A stretch of DNA of 64,000 nt, from NCBI GenBank assembly GCA_049966775.1, contig JBMFTZ010000001.1, positions 21,171 through 85,170 of the forward strand, read 5' to 3'. Under the pieces are notes generated by a model, which did not search any database, was not told where the DNA came from, and saw only the letters and a program-made list of their open reading frames with translations. This DNA is from JAKAWW01 sp049966775. GTDB lineage: Archaea > Micrarchaeota > Micrarchaeia > Micrarchaeales > Micrarchaeaceae. Below are positions 48,234 to 56,302 of this stretch, in pieces (position 1 is the first letter of the stretch; the number at the start of each line of letters is the position of its first letter). The translations under genes and the position numbers were made by a program.

Positions 48234-49472
48234 ATGGTACGTACATCTCAGTCTGCAAATGGCTTGTATGAAGTAAAGCGCCTAGACGACTTGATGGGCA
48301 ACGACAATGCGATAAAGCAGATGGAACTATACGCTTCTGACATAAGAAGCGGCAAGAAGCGCAGGCCGCTCCTGCTATATGGCCCATCTGGCACCGGGAA
48401 GACCACGGCCGCACTTTTGCTTGCGAATATGGAAGACTGGAACGTAATAGAATTCAATGCCAGCGACTACAGGGACAGCGAATCGATAGCGGCAAAACTC
48501 CTGCCTGCTGCCACTTCCACTACGCTTTTCCACAGACATAGCCTCATCCTGCTTGACGAGATAGACGAGCTTGCAATGCACTTCGACAAAGGCGCAAGCT
48601 CCGCTGTGCTCGAGCTCATAGAAAAATCAAAGCACCCGATAATATTCACAGCTAATGACAGGTGGAGCCAGAAGATATCCTTCTTAAGGGAGAAAGTCGA
48701 TTATGTCGAATTCCTTAAGATAAGCAATGATGACATTCGCAGGCTCCTCGAGGCACTAGCAAAGAAGAACTCCTTACGCATAAGCGCCGAAAACATAAAA
48801 GCGATTGCTTACATGTCGAATGGTGACGCAAGAAGCGCGATAAACGATCTATTTACTATAGCCGGCCTTGACGGCGACGCGACAGAGCTTCTCGGAGTGA
48901 GGGATAGGAAGATTGACATCTTCAACTTCCTGGATCACGTGTTTTTAGCCAACAGCTTTGCAGGGCCGCTCCGGGCGCTGGCTGAAGTGGATATTCAGAA
49001 CGACATGCTACTCAACTGGCTGGAGGAGAATATACCCGCAAGATATGTACATAGCGAAGACGTATCCAGCGCATACAACGCGCTTGCTGCTGCCTCAATG
49101 TTCTACAACTGCGCCTCTAGGAGCCAGTATTATACGTATTGGAGGTATGCAAATTCGTTCATGTCGAGCGGAGTGGCGCTTGCCAAAAGGCACAAGCCGG
49201 ACACAATGCACAGGTATACTTTCCCGCGGGTGATTAAGCAGCTGAGCGCCACAAAGTCGGGCAGGGGTCGCGCAATAGTAATAGCGGCAGAGCTTCAGCA
49301 CACATTCCACTCAAGCAAGCGCCATATAATCAACAACGAGATGCACATGATAGCTAATGAGGCAAGGTGGGCGCGCAAGAACGGCATCAGCGATGGTGAG
49401 ATCCATGACAACATGACGTACATGTACGGCCTGACCACTGACGAGCAGGATTATATAATAGAAAATTTCTGA
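48234..49472 (+). CDS. rfcL: Replication factor C large subunit
   Basis: RFC-L with RFC-S loads the PCNA clamp on DNA. The 412-residue AAA+ protein has Walker A in LLLYGPSGTGKTTAA, Walker B as LILLDEIDEL, sensor 1 in IIFTANDRWSQ, and the sensor 2 arginine in SNGDARSAINDL. The N-terminal YEVKRLDDLMGND is typical of archaeal RFC-L. No clear C-terminal PIP box is visible at the end (QDYIIENF could be a diverged one). A TATA box 30 nt before the ATG supports a leaderless transcript. It is convergent with the RecJ-like gene at 49497. Confidence 0.9.
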   Translation: MVRTSQSANGLYEVKRLDDLMGNDNAIKQMELYASDIRSGKKRRPLLLYGPSGTGKTTAALLLANMEDWNVIEFNASDYRDSESIAAKLLPAATSTTLFHRHSLILLDEIDELAMHFDKGASSAVLELIEKSKHPIIFTANDRWSQKISFLREKVDYVEFLKISNDDIRRLLEALAKKNSLRISAENIKAIAYMSNGDARSAINDLFTIAGLDGDATELLGVRDRKIDIFNFLDHVFLANSFAGPLRALAEVDIQNDMLLNWLEENIPARYVHSEDVSSAYNALAAASMFYNCASRSQYYTYWRYANSFMSSGVALAKRHKPDTMHRYTFPRVIKQLSATKSGRGRAIVIAAELQHTFHSSKRHIINNEMHMIANEARWARKNGISDGEIHDNMTYMYGLTTDEQDYIIENF

Positions 49473-49496
49473 TGCTATGCACAAGCACAGCACGGA

Positions 49497-50888
49497 TCAC
49501 GCTTCTTCTCCGATTAGGTCGAGCAAGCGTGCAAGCACGCGCTCCATGCCGGCTTCGCTGGCCTTGATGCTCGCGGCTTCCATGTGGCCGCCACCGCTAA
49601 CCGCGCCGCCTGTTTCAACGCGCAACCTGTTTATTTTTGCTAATATATTAATGCTGGGACCGATCTCCTTGCTAAGCCTTATTGATGCAAAATTCCCATA
49701 ATGCACTATCGTTATGGTATTCGGCCCATTTAGCGTTTCAAACTTTCGCTGCATGGCTGAGCTGAAGCGGCCAGGCAGCGGGTAATCATTGTCGGGGCTC
49801 GAAATGTGCTTAAAATCCACAACATGCACGGTTATGGAGCCGACATTGTGCGTTTTCACCGCGCGTAGACCCGCATCTATGGCTTCAGACATGAGGTTTT
49901 TAGCGTGTGTATACACGCTTTCGAGCTCTTCACTGCTGCTTATTATGGAATCTATCCGGCTAGGCGACACGCCCTTGCCGCTGGGCTTGGTGGACGTAAG
50001 GTAATCAAGCACAACCGCTATCTTTTCGGCAAGCGAACCCACAGTGAAGTCTGCAAAGCTGCTGAAATCGCTTATGAATGATGCTTTTTCGAACACGCTT
50101 AATTCTAGTCCTGAGATCAATTCCGCGAATACCGAGGCAAGCGCACCTGCCGTGAAATTGGAATCGCCACCAAAATCCCACGGATTGATGTAGTGCGCAG
50201 GCTTTACAGATTCGAAGCCAACGTATGGCATGTGATGGTCCAGCATTATAATATCGCAAGCATCGCGCGCCTGCGTAATGCCGCTTTCGCTCTCTTGGTT
50301 GGTTCCAAAATCAATGATCAACACTATTGGCTTCTCGACGCTTTTGCAGCCTTCGAAGAAGATCCGGTCAAAGTAGAAGTCCTCAATGGTATAAGCTATG
50401 CTCCGGTTCATGCGCCAGCTAATTACCGGCTCGATGCCCAAAATTTCACTGATATGCATTGCAGCTTTATAGAGTGCAGTGGCACCGCTAGCCCCGTCGC
50501 CGTCATTATGGAAGCGCACCACAATTGGAGCACCGGAGAGCAGAGCCTTTAGGAACACTCGAGCTGCGGCGTCAAGTGGTCGTAACATAGCCACTGCGGC
50601 GCTCAGCACTGTCCCGCTATAGCGCTTTTTAAGCGCTCGAATGTTTTTTGAACTGTATATGCTTTCAAGCATTTTGGCCATCATTTCTTCATAGATTTGC
50701 ACCACGCCTGCGCCTGAATCCACGGTTACCATACCTGAGTCGCTAACTTCGACCAGGTCCCCAACTTCGACCTTGTCACCGTTTCTCTTGCGGTATAGCA
50801 CATGCGAAGAGACTATTGTACACAGGTCATCGGAGGGATTCTCTTCGTATTTTACTGAGGTAAGAATACCTTTGTTTTTTTCAAGCAT
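49497..50888 (-). CDS. RecJ-like DHH/DHHA1 phosphoesterase
   Basis: The 463-residue protein has an N-terminal OB-like or TRAM-like region (about 1-70), the DHH domain with VVRFHNDGDGASG, LIIDFGTNQE and IMLDHHMPY, and a C-terminal DHHA1 domain with SGGGHMEAASI. These are the metal-binding motifs of RecJ-type exonucleases, including archaeal GAN, which associates with the CMG helicase. Nuclease or nanoRNase activity is likely. It is the third gene of an operon behind the KaiC-like and Cys-repeat genes (12-nt gap), convergent with rfcL, which puts two replication-linked genes end to end. Confidence 0.88.
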   Translation of the reverse strand: MLEKNKGILTSVKYEENPSDDLCTIVSSHVLYRKRNGDKVEVGDLVEVSDSGMVTVDSGAGVVQIYEEMMAKMLESIYSSKNIRALKKRYSGTVLSAAVAMLRPLDAAARVFLKALLSGAPIVVRFHNDGDGASGATALYKAAMHISEILGIEPVISWRMNRSIAYTIEDFYFDRIFFEGCKSVEKPIVLIIDFGTNQESESGITQARDACDIIMLDHHMPYVGFESVKPAHYINPWDFGGDSNFTAGALASVFAELISGLELSVFEKASFISDFSSFADFTVGSLAEKIAVVLDYLTSTKPSGKGVSPSRIDSIISSSEELESVYTHAKNLMSEAIDAGLRAVKTHNVGSITVHVVDFKHISSPDNDYPLPGRFSSAMQRKFETLNGPNTITIVHYGNFASIRLSKEIGPSINILAKINRLRVETGGAVSGGGHMEAASIKASEAGMERVLARLLDLIGEEA

Positions 50889-50900
50889 GAGAATCTACGC

Positions 50901-51953
50901 TCACTTTACACTGCCATAACAGGCGTCCATTGCTGTGCTGTTGAGTATATAGCCGCAGTAAGAGGACTGGTTGTATTCGTATGCAAGCGTATATATGCAA
51001 TTGTCCTTGTATGTTTCATTGCTTATGGTAAGGCATTGGGATACGTTGTCTTCCTTAAGCGCCTCATCGCTTGCATATGAATATTCGCAAATGTCCTTAA
51101 GGTAACTGGGCACATTGCTGCAGATAGCAGATTCGTTGACTGTGACATTTGCGGTACGATTTGCGAACATGCCTTTGCATATTTCACTGGTAATGCCCGT
51201 GGTGAAAGAGCACAGAGAGCTGTTTTTGGTCTCGTTTGCAAGCTGCAGGTAGCAGTACTGCCTTGGGGTAATGTTGAGGCTTGAAAGCTCCATTCCTACC
51301 CCTAGCGGGTAATTCGAATTCTGCGGCAGCATGTACGATTCCACAGTGCTATTGACAACATCTGGCAGGTAGCCACAATAGCTCTGATTTTTATACAGTA
51401 TAGCGCGCCTATAGTAGTATAGGTATGAGCACTCAGCAGAAAGCGTCGAATTGCTTATATCGCTGCATCTGCCTATGCTGCTGAAGTTAGTGCTCTTGGC
51501 GTAATTGTATAAACATTCTGACCTGTACGGCTCTTCCAGCGTTTTGCACGCCGTCTCGTTTGAAGTGCTGTTTGCTACAGTATATGCGCATTCTTCATAC
51601 GCTTGCGTATTGTTTAGATAGCCGCATAGCGCTATGCTGTCTTTGGCGCTCGCTATTCCTAGTATGCAAGCGTATTCATCGCTTTTGCTCGATATAAACT
51701 TGCAGATGGTAGCATTGCTGGTGGAGCCAGCAAGGTTGGCGAAGCAGCTGTCCCTCTGCTGCGATAGCACTATGCTCCTGCATTCCTGCAACGCGCCCTT
51801 CCTCTGACCTAAGAGTAGTATTGCAGCTACAATAAGAAGTATTACGGCAACTGATAGGTATAGTATCCGCTTATCCTTTTCGGTGAGCACTATCGAATAG
51901 CCTTTTTCCTGCTTGCTACCGGCAGCGCTACTGCTCTGCTTTCCACCGAACAT
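50901..51953 (-). CDS. Membrane-anchored protein with cysteine-pair helical repeats
   Basis: The 350-residue protein has a cytosolic N-terminus, one helix (about 29-48, YLSVAVILLIVAAILLLG) and an extracytoplasmic part containing over 20 cysteines and many sequons. The first half is a degenerate repeat of about 28 residues: C, about nine residues, C, two residues then A, then about ten residues to the next C (for example ECRSIVLSQQRDSC then FANLAGSTSNATIC). Similar disulfide-linked helical hairpin repeats occur in surface proteins of DPANN and other archaea. It is co-transcribed with a KaiC-like ATPase (9 nt upstream) and a RecJ-like gene. Binding partner unknown. Confidence 0.68.
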   Translation of the reverse strand: MFGGKQSSSAAGSKQEKGYSIVLTEKDKRILYLSVAVILLIVAAILLLGQRKGALQECRSIVLSQQRDSCFANLAGSTSNATICKFISSKSDEYACILGIASAKDSIALCGYLNNTQAYEECAYTVANSTSNETACKTLEEPYRSECLYNYAKSTNFSSIGRCSDISNSTLSAECSYLYYYRRAILYKNQSYCGYLPDVVNSTVESYMLPQNSNYPLGVGMELSSLNITPRQYCYLQLANETKNSSLCSFTTGITSEICKGMFANRTANVTVNESAICSNVPSYLKDICEYSYASDEALKEDNVSQCLTISNETYKDNCIYTLAYEYNQSSYCGYILNSTAMDACYGSVK

Positions 51954-51962
51954 TTGCTCTGC

Positions 51963-52688
51963 CTACTCCCCTGCAAATATCCTAAAACCGTCTTCTGTTA
52001 TCTCGTATGGGGACAGCATCCAGCTGTGGTTGCTGCCACGCATTTTAAGCACCTCCATTGTGGGTATCCTCCGATCTTCCTGACCATTGGCGTATAGCGC
52101 GATGATCCCGTCGAAGATAAAGAACTCCTGAGTAAACTTCAGATTGGTTCTTTCTGTCGAGGATATGTCTGAAGTTATGATGCTCGTTATGCCTAATCTT
52201 CGGAGATTTGACACCAGCGCAATCATCGATTTTCTGTACACGAACGGATCGCCGATCATGAGTTTTATTATTGATATCGAATCTATGGCTATTACCTTTG
52301 CACCGTTCTCCTTGACTATCGCCTCTATATCTGAAAGCATATTGCCGAAAGAGTACATCTGAGAATCAGAAGGGGTCGTAACCCGCAGGGCTGGATCCTC
52401 GCCATCAACAATAAGCGCTTTTCTTGATATCAGCTCATCAATATCTGGGAACTTGGCAAATGTGATTTTCGCATTTCTTACCACCGTACTTGGCTGCTCT
52501 TCCAGCGCTATGAACGCTGAGGGTATACCGCTCTTGGCACAATGGTAAAGGATCTCGAAACTCATAAGTGTTTTGCCCGTACCCGGACCTCCTGCGATTA
52601 GCACCTGGTTGCTTACGGGTATGCCGCCGAAAAGCAGATTGTCGAGCCCTTCTATGTCGGTTTTGATCCGCTCTACCTGGTCTTCCAT
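51963..52688 (-). CDS. KaiC-like RecA-superfamily ATPase
   Basis: The 241-residue single-domain protein has the KaiC layout: TDIEGLDNLLFGGIPVSNQVLIAGGPGTGKT (Walker A at its end), FIALEEQPSTVVRNA with the catalytic glutamates, VIAIDSISIIKL as Walker B, and SDISSTER. A C-terminal LKMRGSNHSWMLSPYEI segment is typical of archaeal KaiC-domain signalling proteins. The ATG at 52688 lies about 22-25 nt downstream of ACTATATATC; a longer frame starts above this box and is unlikely. It may act in signalling or envelope-linked regulation given its partner gene, but this is inference. Confidence 0.88.
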   Translation of the reverse strand: MEDQVERIKTDIEGLDNLLFGGIPVSNQVLIAGGPGTGKTLMSFEILYHCAKSGIPSAFIALEEQPSTVVRNAKITFAKFPDIDELISRKALIVDGEDPALRVTTPSDSQMYSFGNMLSDIEAIVKENGAKVIAIDSISIIKLMIGDPFVYRKSMIALVSNLRRLGITSIITSDISSTERTNLKFTQEFFIFDGIIALYANGQEDRRIPTMEVLKMRGSNHSWMLSPYEITEDGFRIFAGE

Positions 52689-52802
52689 ACTATCACAGAC
52701 ATGGGATATATAGTAAATCACAAATAAAAACTTATCTAACACACAGGTCCGATTCTCCGCGCGGGCATCTTGTAAAGTTATAAGTATTAAAAACCTTTAC
52801 AC

Positions 52803-52846
52803 GAGCGGGTCTTTTCCGAAAGCTCACACTTTCGGTATCCCCACTC
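52803..52846 (-). repeat. Two-step hairpin, probable IS200 right end
   Basis: Outer arms GAGCGGG (52803) and CCCACTC (52840) and inner arms CCGAAAG (52816) and CTTTCGG (52829) form a long interrupted stem; on the minus strand the single outer mismatch becomes a G-T wobble. It lies just 3' of the tnpA relic, where an IS200-type right-end hairpin is expected. Confidence 0.5.
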
Positions 52847-52854
52847 AATCAATA

Positions 52855-53208
52855 TGGCAACTTTTACCCAACAATTTCAGATACGTCTTGTTTTCCTATG
52901 TTTTACAGTTGTTTCTTCTGTTGCAGGGCCAACTTTTCAATATCTACACCGCCTTTGCAACAGACAACCTATTTGGGGTATTCACTTCCATGTGTATGAG
53001 CATAATCATCGCCAAAGGCAGATTCCTTTATTTCAATGCCATTTGCCGAGGCAATTTTATAGATTGCAGTTTTTATTATTCGCTGCGTCTTCAGATTTTT
53101 GAACACCTTGAACCCGTATTTCGAAACTAAGACAATATGCTGCCGATTGTACCTATGACCATAGGTATCTTCACTCAGGTTTTTATTTTTATAGTTCACA
53201 CTATACAT
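52855..53208 (-). pseudogene. Degraded IS200-type TnpA transposase
   Basis: Starting at the ATG ending at 53208 the minus strand reads GHRYNRQHIVLVSKYGFKVF, then IIKTAIYKIASANGIEIKES and DDYAHTHGSEYPK. This matches the start of Y1 transposases (YH.VFVPKYR, GI.I.E, DHVH....PPK). The HUH motif is damaged and the frame ends there, but another frame continues with LSVAKAV and ILKSW before stops, as the SV.KAV...KG.S segment of TnpA. So frameshifts and stop codons have inactivated it. Hairpins flank it on both sides. It is separate from the TnpB relic 14 kb away but shares end sequences with it. Confidence 0.75.
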
Positions 53209-53301
53209 GATTACACTTCGATGGCAGAACACCGGCAATAGCAGATCCTGCTGCGCACTGCCACCAAGAAAATATTGACAGGAAAAGATATGATTATTGT
53301 G

Positions 53302-53338
53302 CCAATTCATCCCCAACAAGATTGGGGGGATTCTTGGC
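53302..53338 (-). repeat. IS200/IS605-type transposon end with hairpin
   Basis: CCCCAA-CAAGA-TTGGGG (53311-53327) is flanked by AATTCATCC on the left and GGATTCTTGGC on the right. The flanks match those of the hairpin at 38627-38646 although the hairpin stems differ. It lies about 100 nt 5' of the tnpA relic start, as a left end would. Confidence 0.6.
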
Positions 53339-53386
53339 TAACATATTAAATACCTGATAAACAAACTATAAAATGCCAGTGATTTG

Positions 53387-54103
53387 ATGAGAAAGAGAGT
53401 AGTATATGCAGGGCTTCTGCTGCTAGTGATAGCGATAGCTGTGCTTGCCGTATCAAATGGGGAAGCCCAGAATGCCATAAAGAAAAACATCAGCATAACT
53501 AATGTAACAGTACTTAATGACAGCTTTTACGCAATGCCTTTGCACGCCATTAATACTACGTACATAACCTACGTTTCGGTGGATGCTAACAATGCGCTCA
53601 ATGAATATTTATTCAATGCCAGCACGTTTGGCCTGTGGAAGACTGCCATGCTTGGCAATAGCTCTGCAAGTGGCATTCACTATGCAAGGCTGCTGGATAT
53701 CGGGAACAGATCGCTTATATATACCAACAACGCTGTGATGAGCGCCATACTGCAGCAGAACTCTAGCAGCGCATATGCTTATCTGGTGGTAGACAACACG
53801 CCTGGAAGCAATTCATCTGCGATGAAGGTGCCTGTCAGGATTATGGTGCTCCCAGCTTCGGAAAGCATGCTCTTCCCGTATGCTGCAGGGGATGTTACTG
53901 GTGTTATAATACTGCTTGCAAGCATCGTAATAATCATTTATGGGCTTATAAGGAAACAGAAAGCTTACGCACAGCAAGAGGGTAGTACCGCAACTAGCAC
54001 CAAGGGCGCGTCTGACGAGAGCGCATACATAGAAAACCTGTACAAGAGCATAGAATCCAAGAAGAAAAGCAGAAAGGGTAAACGGGCTGATAGCAATGGA
54101 TGA
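53387..54103 (+). CDS. Bitopic surface protein with sequons and basic cytosolic tail
   Basis: The 238-residue protein has an N-terminal signal or anchor helix (about 4-22), an extracytoplasmic domain of about 140 residues with eight or so sequons and no cysteine, a second helix (about 168-188, VTGVIILLASIVIIIYG) and a cytosolic tail ending in SKKKSRKGKR. I recognise no family. The ATG at 53387 is preferred to the TTG just before it. The next gene, an HTH regulator, starts 8 nt inside its 3' end, so the two are translationally coupled, suggesting a surface sensor with its regulator (inference). Confidence 0.6.
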   Translation: MRKRVVYAGLLLLVIAIAVLAVSNGEAQNAIKKNISITNVTVLNDSFYAMPLHAINTTYITYVSVDANNALNEYLFNASTFGLWKTAMLGNSSASGIHYARLLDIGNRSLIYTNNAVMSAILQQNSSSAYAYLVVDNTPGSNSSAMKVPVRIMVLPASESMLFPYAAGDVTGVIILLASIVIIIYGLIRKQKAYAQQEGSTATSTKGASDESAYIENLYKSIESKKKSRKGKRADSNG

Positions 54104-54782
54104 ACTAAAAGAGAAGATTGCTGGGGAGATAGCACTGTCTGAGAGCCCAGGCAGCACGATGAAGAAATGGAGGGAGCTTTTTGGAATAACACAGACAGAG
54201 CTTTCAAAACAGATAAAGATATCCGCCTCAACGATAAGCGACTACGAGAGCAATAGAAGGCTGAGCCCTGGCGTAGGCGTGATAAGGCGCTTTGTGGACG
54301 CCCTCTTCACAATAGACGAGAAAAGAGGAAGCGGCGTGATTAACAGCTTTAACAAGCTCAGCAACGAGGAGACACCGCCATTTTACCAGATACACGACTT
54401 TACCGCGCCGCTAAGCGGGGTTGACTTCAATAGGATTATAGAGGGCAAGGTTGTGGCCAACCCTTCGTATCTTGACAGCATAAAGCTCTTTGGCTACACG
54501 CAGCTCGACAGCCTTAGGGTGATACTCGAGATGTCTCCCGCAGAATATCCCAAGCTTTTCGGATCAACGACAGAGCGCGCCTTCATATTCGAGCACGTGT
54601 CCACGGGCAGGTCTCCCATGGTTGTGATAAGAGTGGCGCCAATAAAGCCGAAGCTCGTAGTGCTACATAATCTCGCCAACGTAGACAAGCTGGCGGTGAA
54701 AATTGCACAGGTGGAGCATATACCGCTGCTCACTACAAAGCTCTCTCTTGAAGAATTGTATAACAGGTTAGGCAAGATATGA
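54096..54782 (+). CDS. HTH (XRE-type) transcriptional regulator, archaeal
   Basis: The 228-residue protein has an N-terminal XRE helix-turn-helix (about 24-58: WRELFGITQTELSKQIKISASTISDYES) and a conserved archaeal C-terminal domain with IEGKVVANPSYLDSIKLFGYT, FIFEHVSTGRSPMVVIRVAP and LVVLHNLANVDKLAVKIA. Regulators of this type are widespread in euryarchaea and DPANN, with unknown ligand. Its start overlaps the end of the upstream bitopic surface-protein gene, pointing to a linked function. Target genes cannot be read from the window. Confidence 0.85.
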   Translation: MDELKEKIAGEIALSESPGSTMKKWRELFGITQTELSKQIKISASTISDYESNRRLSPGVGVIRRFVDALFTIDEKRGSGVINSFNKLSNEETPPFYQIHDFTAPLSGVDFNRIIEGKVVANPSYLDSIKLFGYTQLDSLRVILEMSPAEYPKLFGSTTERAFIFEHVSTGRSPMVVIRVAPIKPKLVVLHNLANVDKLAVKIAQVEHIPLLTTKLSLEELYNRLGKI

Positions 54783-54793
54783 CCGCGCGCAGC

Positions 54794-55525
54794 TCAGCCC
54801 CATACGTCAGCCTTTAGCTTCGATCTGTCTATCCCGAGAGCTTCGGCCGCATCATTCATGGCTTTGACAAAGCCCAGCGGACCGCATATGTACACTGTGC
54901 GTTCCGCGAAATCTGGCGCATATTTCTTTATCATATTGGCATCTATATGACCCTTTTCCCCGCTCCAGCCGTCGCCTTCCTGCGGCCTTGTAACCGTTAC
55001 GGCTAGTTTGAGCTTTAGCGCCTTCTCAAGCTCACCGAGCTCTGCTTTCCTTATTATCTCTGTAGGGTACTTGACACTGTATATAAGCACTATGTCGTCA
55101 TCCATGGCAAGATCGCGTATGTGCCGCAGCATTGACATAAATGGCGCTAGGCCAGTACCACCAGCCAGGAAAAGAACCTTTTTATCGACACCGGGAACGA
55201 ACCTGAATTGGCCATAGGGGCCTGTGATGTAATACAGGTCTCCTTCCTTGGCGGTGTCAAGATGCGAAGTAAACCTGCCATGGATCATGCTTATGAAAAA
55301 TTCCAAATAGGGCTGCGATGGCGATGAAGCAATGGAAAACGCCCTGCTTATCTTTTCGCTCGTAGTCGGGTTCGCGTATTCTACCATGACAAACATTCCT
55401 GGATCGAATGCTATCTTTGCGCCGTCCTTGGCACTGAAGCGGAAGAGCGTCACCTCCGGAGTTTCTTTGCTTATATATGTTATAGTATAGGGTTTTTCTT
55501 TTATCTGCACTGGAACAGTTGCCAT
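54794..55525 (-). CDS. FNR-like flavin/NAD(P) oxidoreductase
   Basis: The 243-residue protein is a ferredoxin-reductase-type flavoprotein. The FAD-binding RxxS motif is SRAFSIASSP, the phosphate-binding segment is YYITGPYGQF, the NAD(P)-binding GGTGLAPFMSML follows, and CGPLGFVKAM and the aromatic-poor end KADVWG complete the fold. It has no iron-sulfur domain of its own, so it needs a separate electron partner. It directly follows the hydrolase gene with no gap, as the last gene of the 2-oxoacid dehydrogenase operon, and could move electrons between NAD(P)H and a ferredoxin or another carrier. Confidence 0.87.
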   Translation of the reverse strand: MATVPVQIKEKPYTITYISKETPEVTLFRFSAKDGAKIAFDPGMFVMVEYANPTTSEKISRAFSIASSPSQPYLEFFISMIHGRFTSHLDTAKEGDLYYITGPYGQFRFVPGVDKKVLFLAGGTGLAPFMSMLRHIRDLAMDDDIVLIYSVKYPTEIIRKAELGELEKALKLKLAVTVTRPQEGDGWSGEKGHIDANMIKKYAPDFAERTVYICGPLGFVKAMNDAAEALGIDRSKLKADVWG

Positions 55526-56302
55526 TTATTCACCTACACCGTTTTGAACACCTTCCGCATTAACAAAATTTATTATCTGCAGATAAACCTCTTCGGGATT
55601 ATCGTAATGCGGGTTATGCCCTGAGCCCTTTATAAATTTTAGAGTACTACCATTTATGTGTTTTGATATCACACCCGAAAACTTTGGATCTATCACATTG
55701 TCGCTTTCTCCCCAAAGTATGAGTACTCTCGCATGAATGCCGCTAAGGCGTTCTGCACTCAGTTGCTCTTCACCGAAGTCGTTGTCCACAATACTCTTCA
55801 GCACGTACTCTTTGTTGTTATTGAGCCGCATTGCAGTGCTTACCATCTTTTGCTTGTACTCTTCAACATTTCCATCGCGCAGAATCTCATCAAAATTCTC
55901 TTTTATGCCCGCTGGATCCTCTAATACAAGACCTTTCAAAGGATTTGCATGCGCGTAGTAGGCCCCAATCCAACCACCGTAGGAATGGCCAAATATATAC
56001 GGCTCGGTGTGAATGGCCTTATTTATAAATTCACCGATACTGTTGCTTTGCGCAGAAACTGTATATTGTATGTGCGGTGCCGATGATAATCCATGGCCCA
56101 AAAGATCGATAGTATATATGTCAAAATTTTCATTAAAATAAGCAAATAGTCGCTGCCATACCATCAGGTCTGCGCCAAAACCGTGCAGAAAAAGAATTGG
56201 TGCAGAATCGCCGGCATGGTGCATAAAATGTATGTATCCCAGCTCGGTATCTTGGTAGCCTTCCTCAAAATCTTTTGAATAATCCACGTCATCACTTGCC
56301 AT
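55526..56302 (-). CDS. Alpha/beta hydrolase
   Basis: The 258-residue protein shows the fold markers: LFLHGFGADLMVW (oxyanion-hole HGF), FGHSYGGWIGAYYA (nucleophile Ser in GHSYG), LWGESDNVIDPK (acid Asp) and GSGHNPHYDNPE (His). It is most likely an esterase or C-C hydrolase; the substrate is not clear. The ATG at 56302 overlaps the 3' end of the dihydrolipoamide dehydrogenase gene by 11 nt. Some oxoacid dehydrogenase operons in bacteria (acetoin catabolism) contain an alpha/beta hydrolase fused to E2; here it is a separate protein, which is a possible clue to the substrate. Confidence 0.88.
   Translation of the reverse strand: MASDDVDYSKDFEEGYQDTELGYIHFMHHAGDSAPILFLHGFGADLMVWQRLFAYFNENFDIYTIDLLGHGLSSAPHIQYTVSAQSNSIGEFINKAIHTEPYIFGHSYGGWIGAYYAHANPLKGLVLEDPAGIKENFDEILRDGNVEEYKQKMVSTAMRLNNNKEYVLKSIVDNDFGEEQLSAERLSGIHARVLILWGESDNVIDPKFSGVISKHINGSTLKFIKGSGHNPHYDNPEEVYLQIINFVNAEGVQNGVGE

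Noticed and set aside
52854..53130. Plus-strand frames in the TnpA relic region
   Set aside because: They are antisense to recognisable, broken TnpA sequence.
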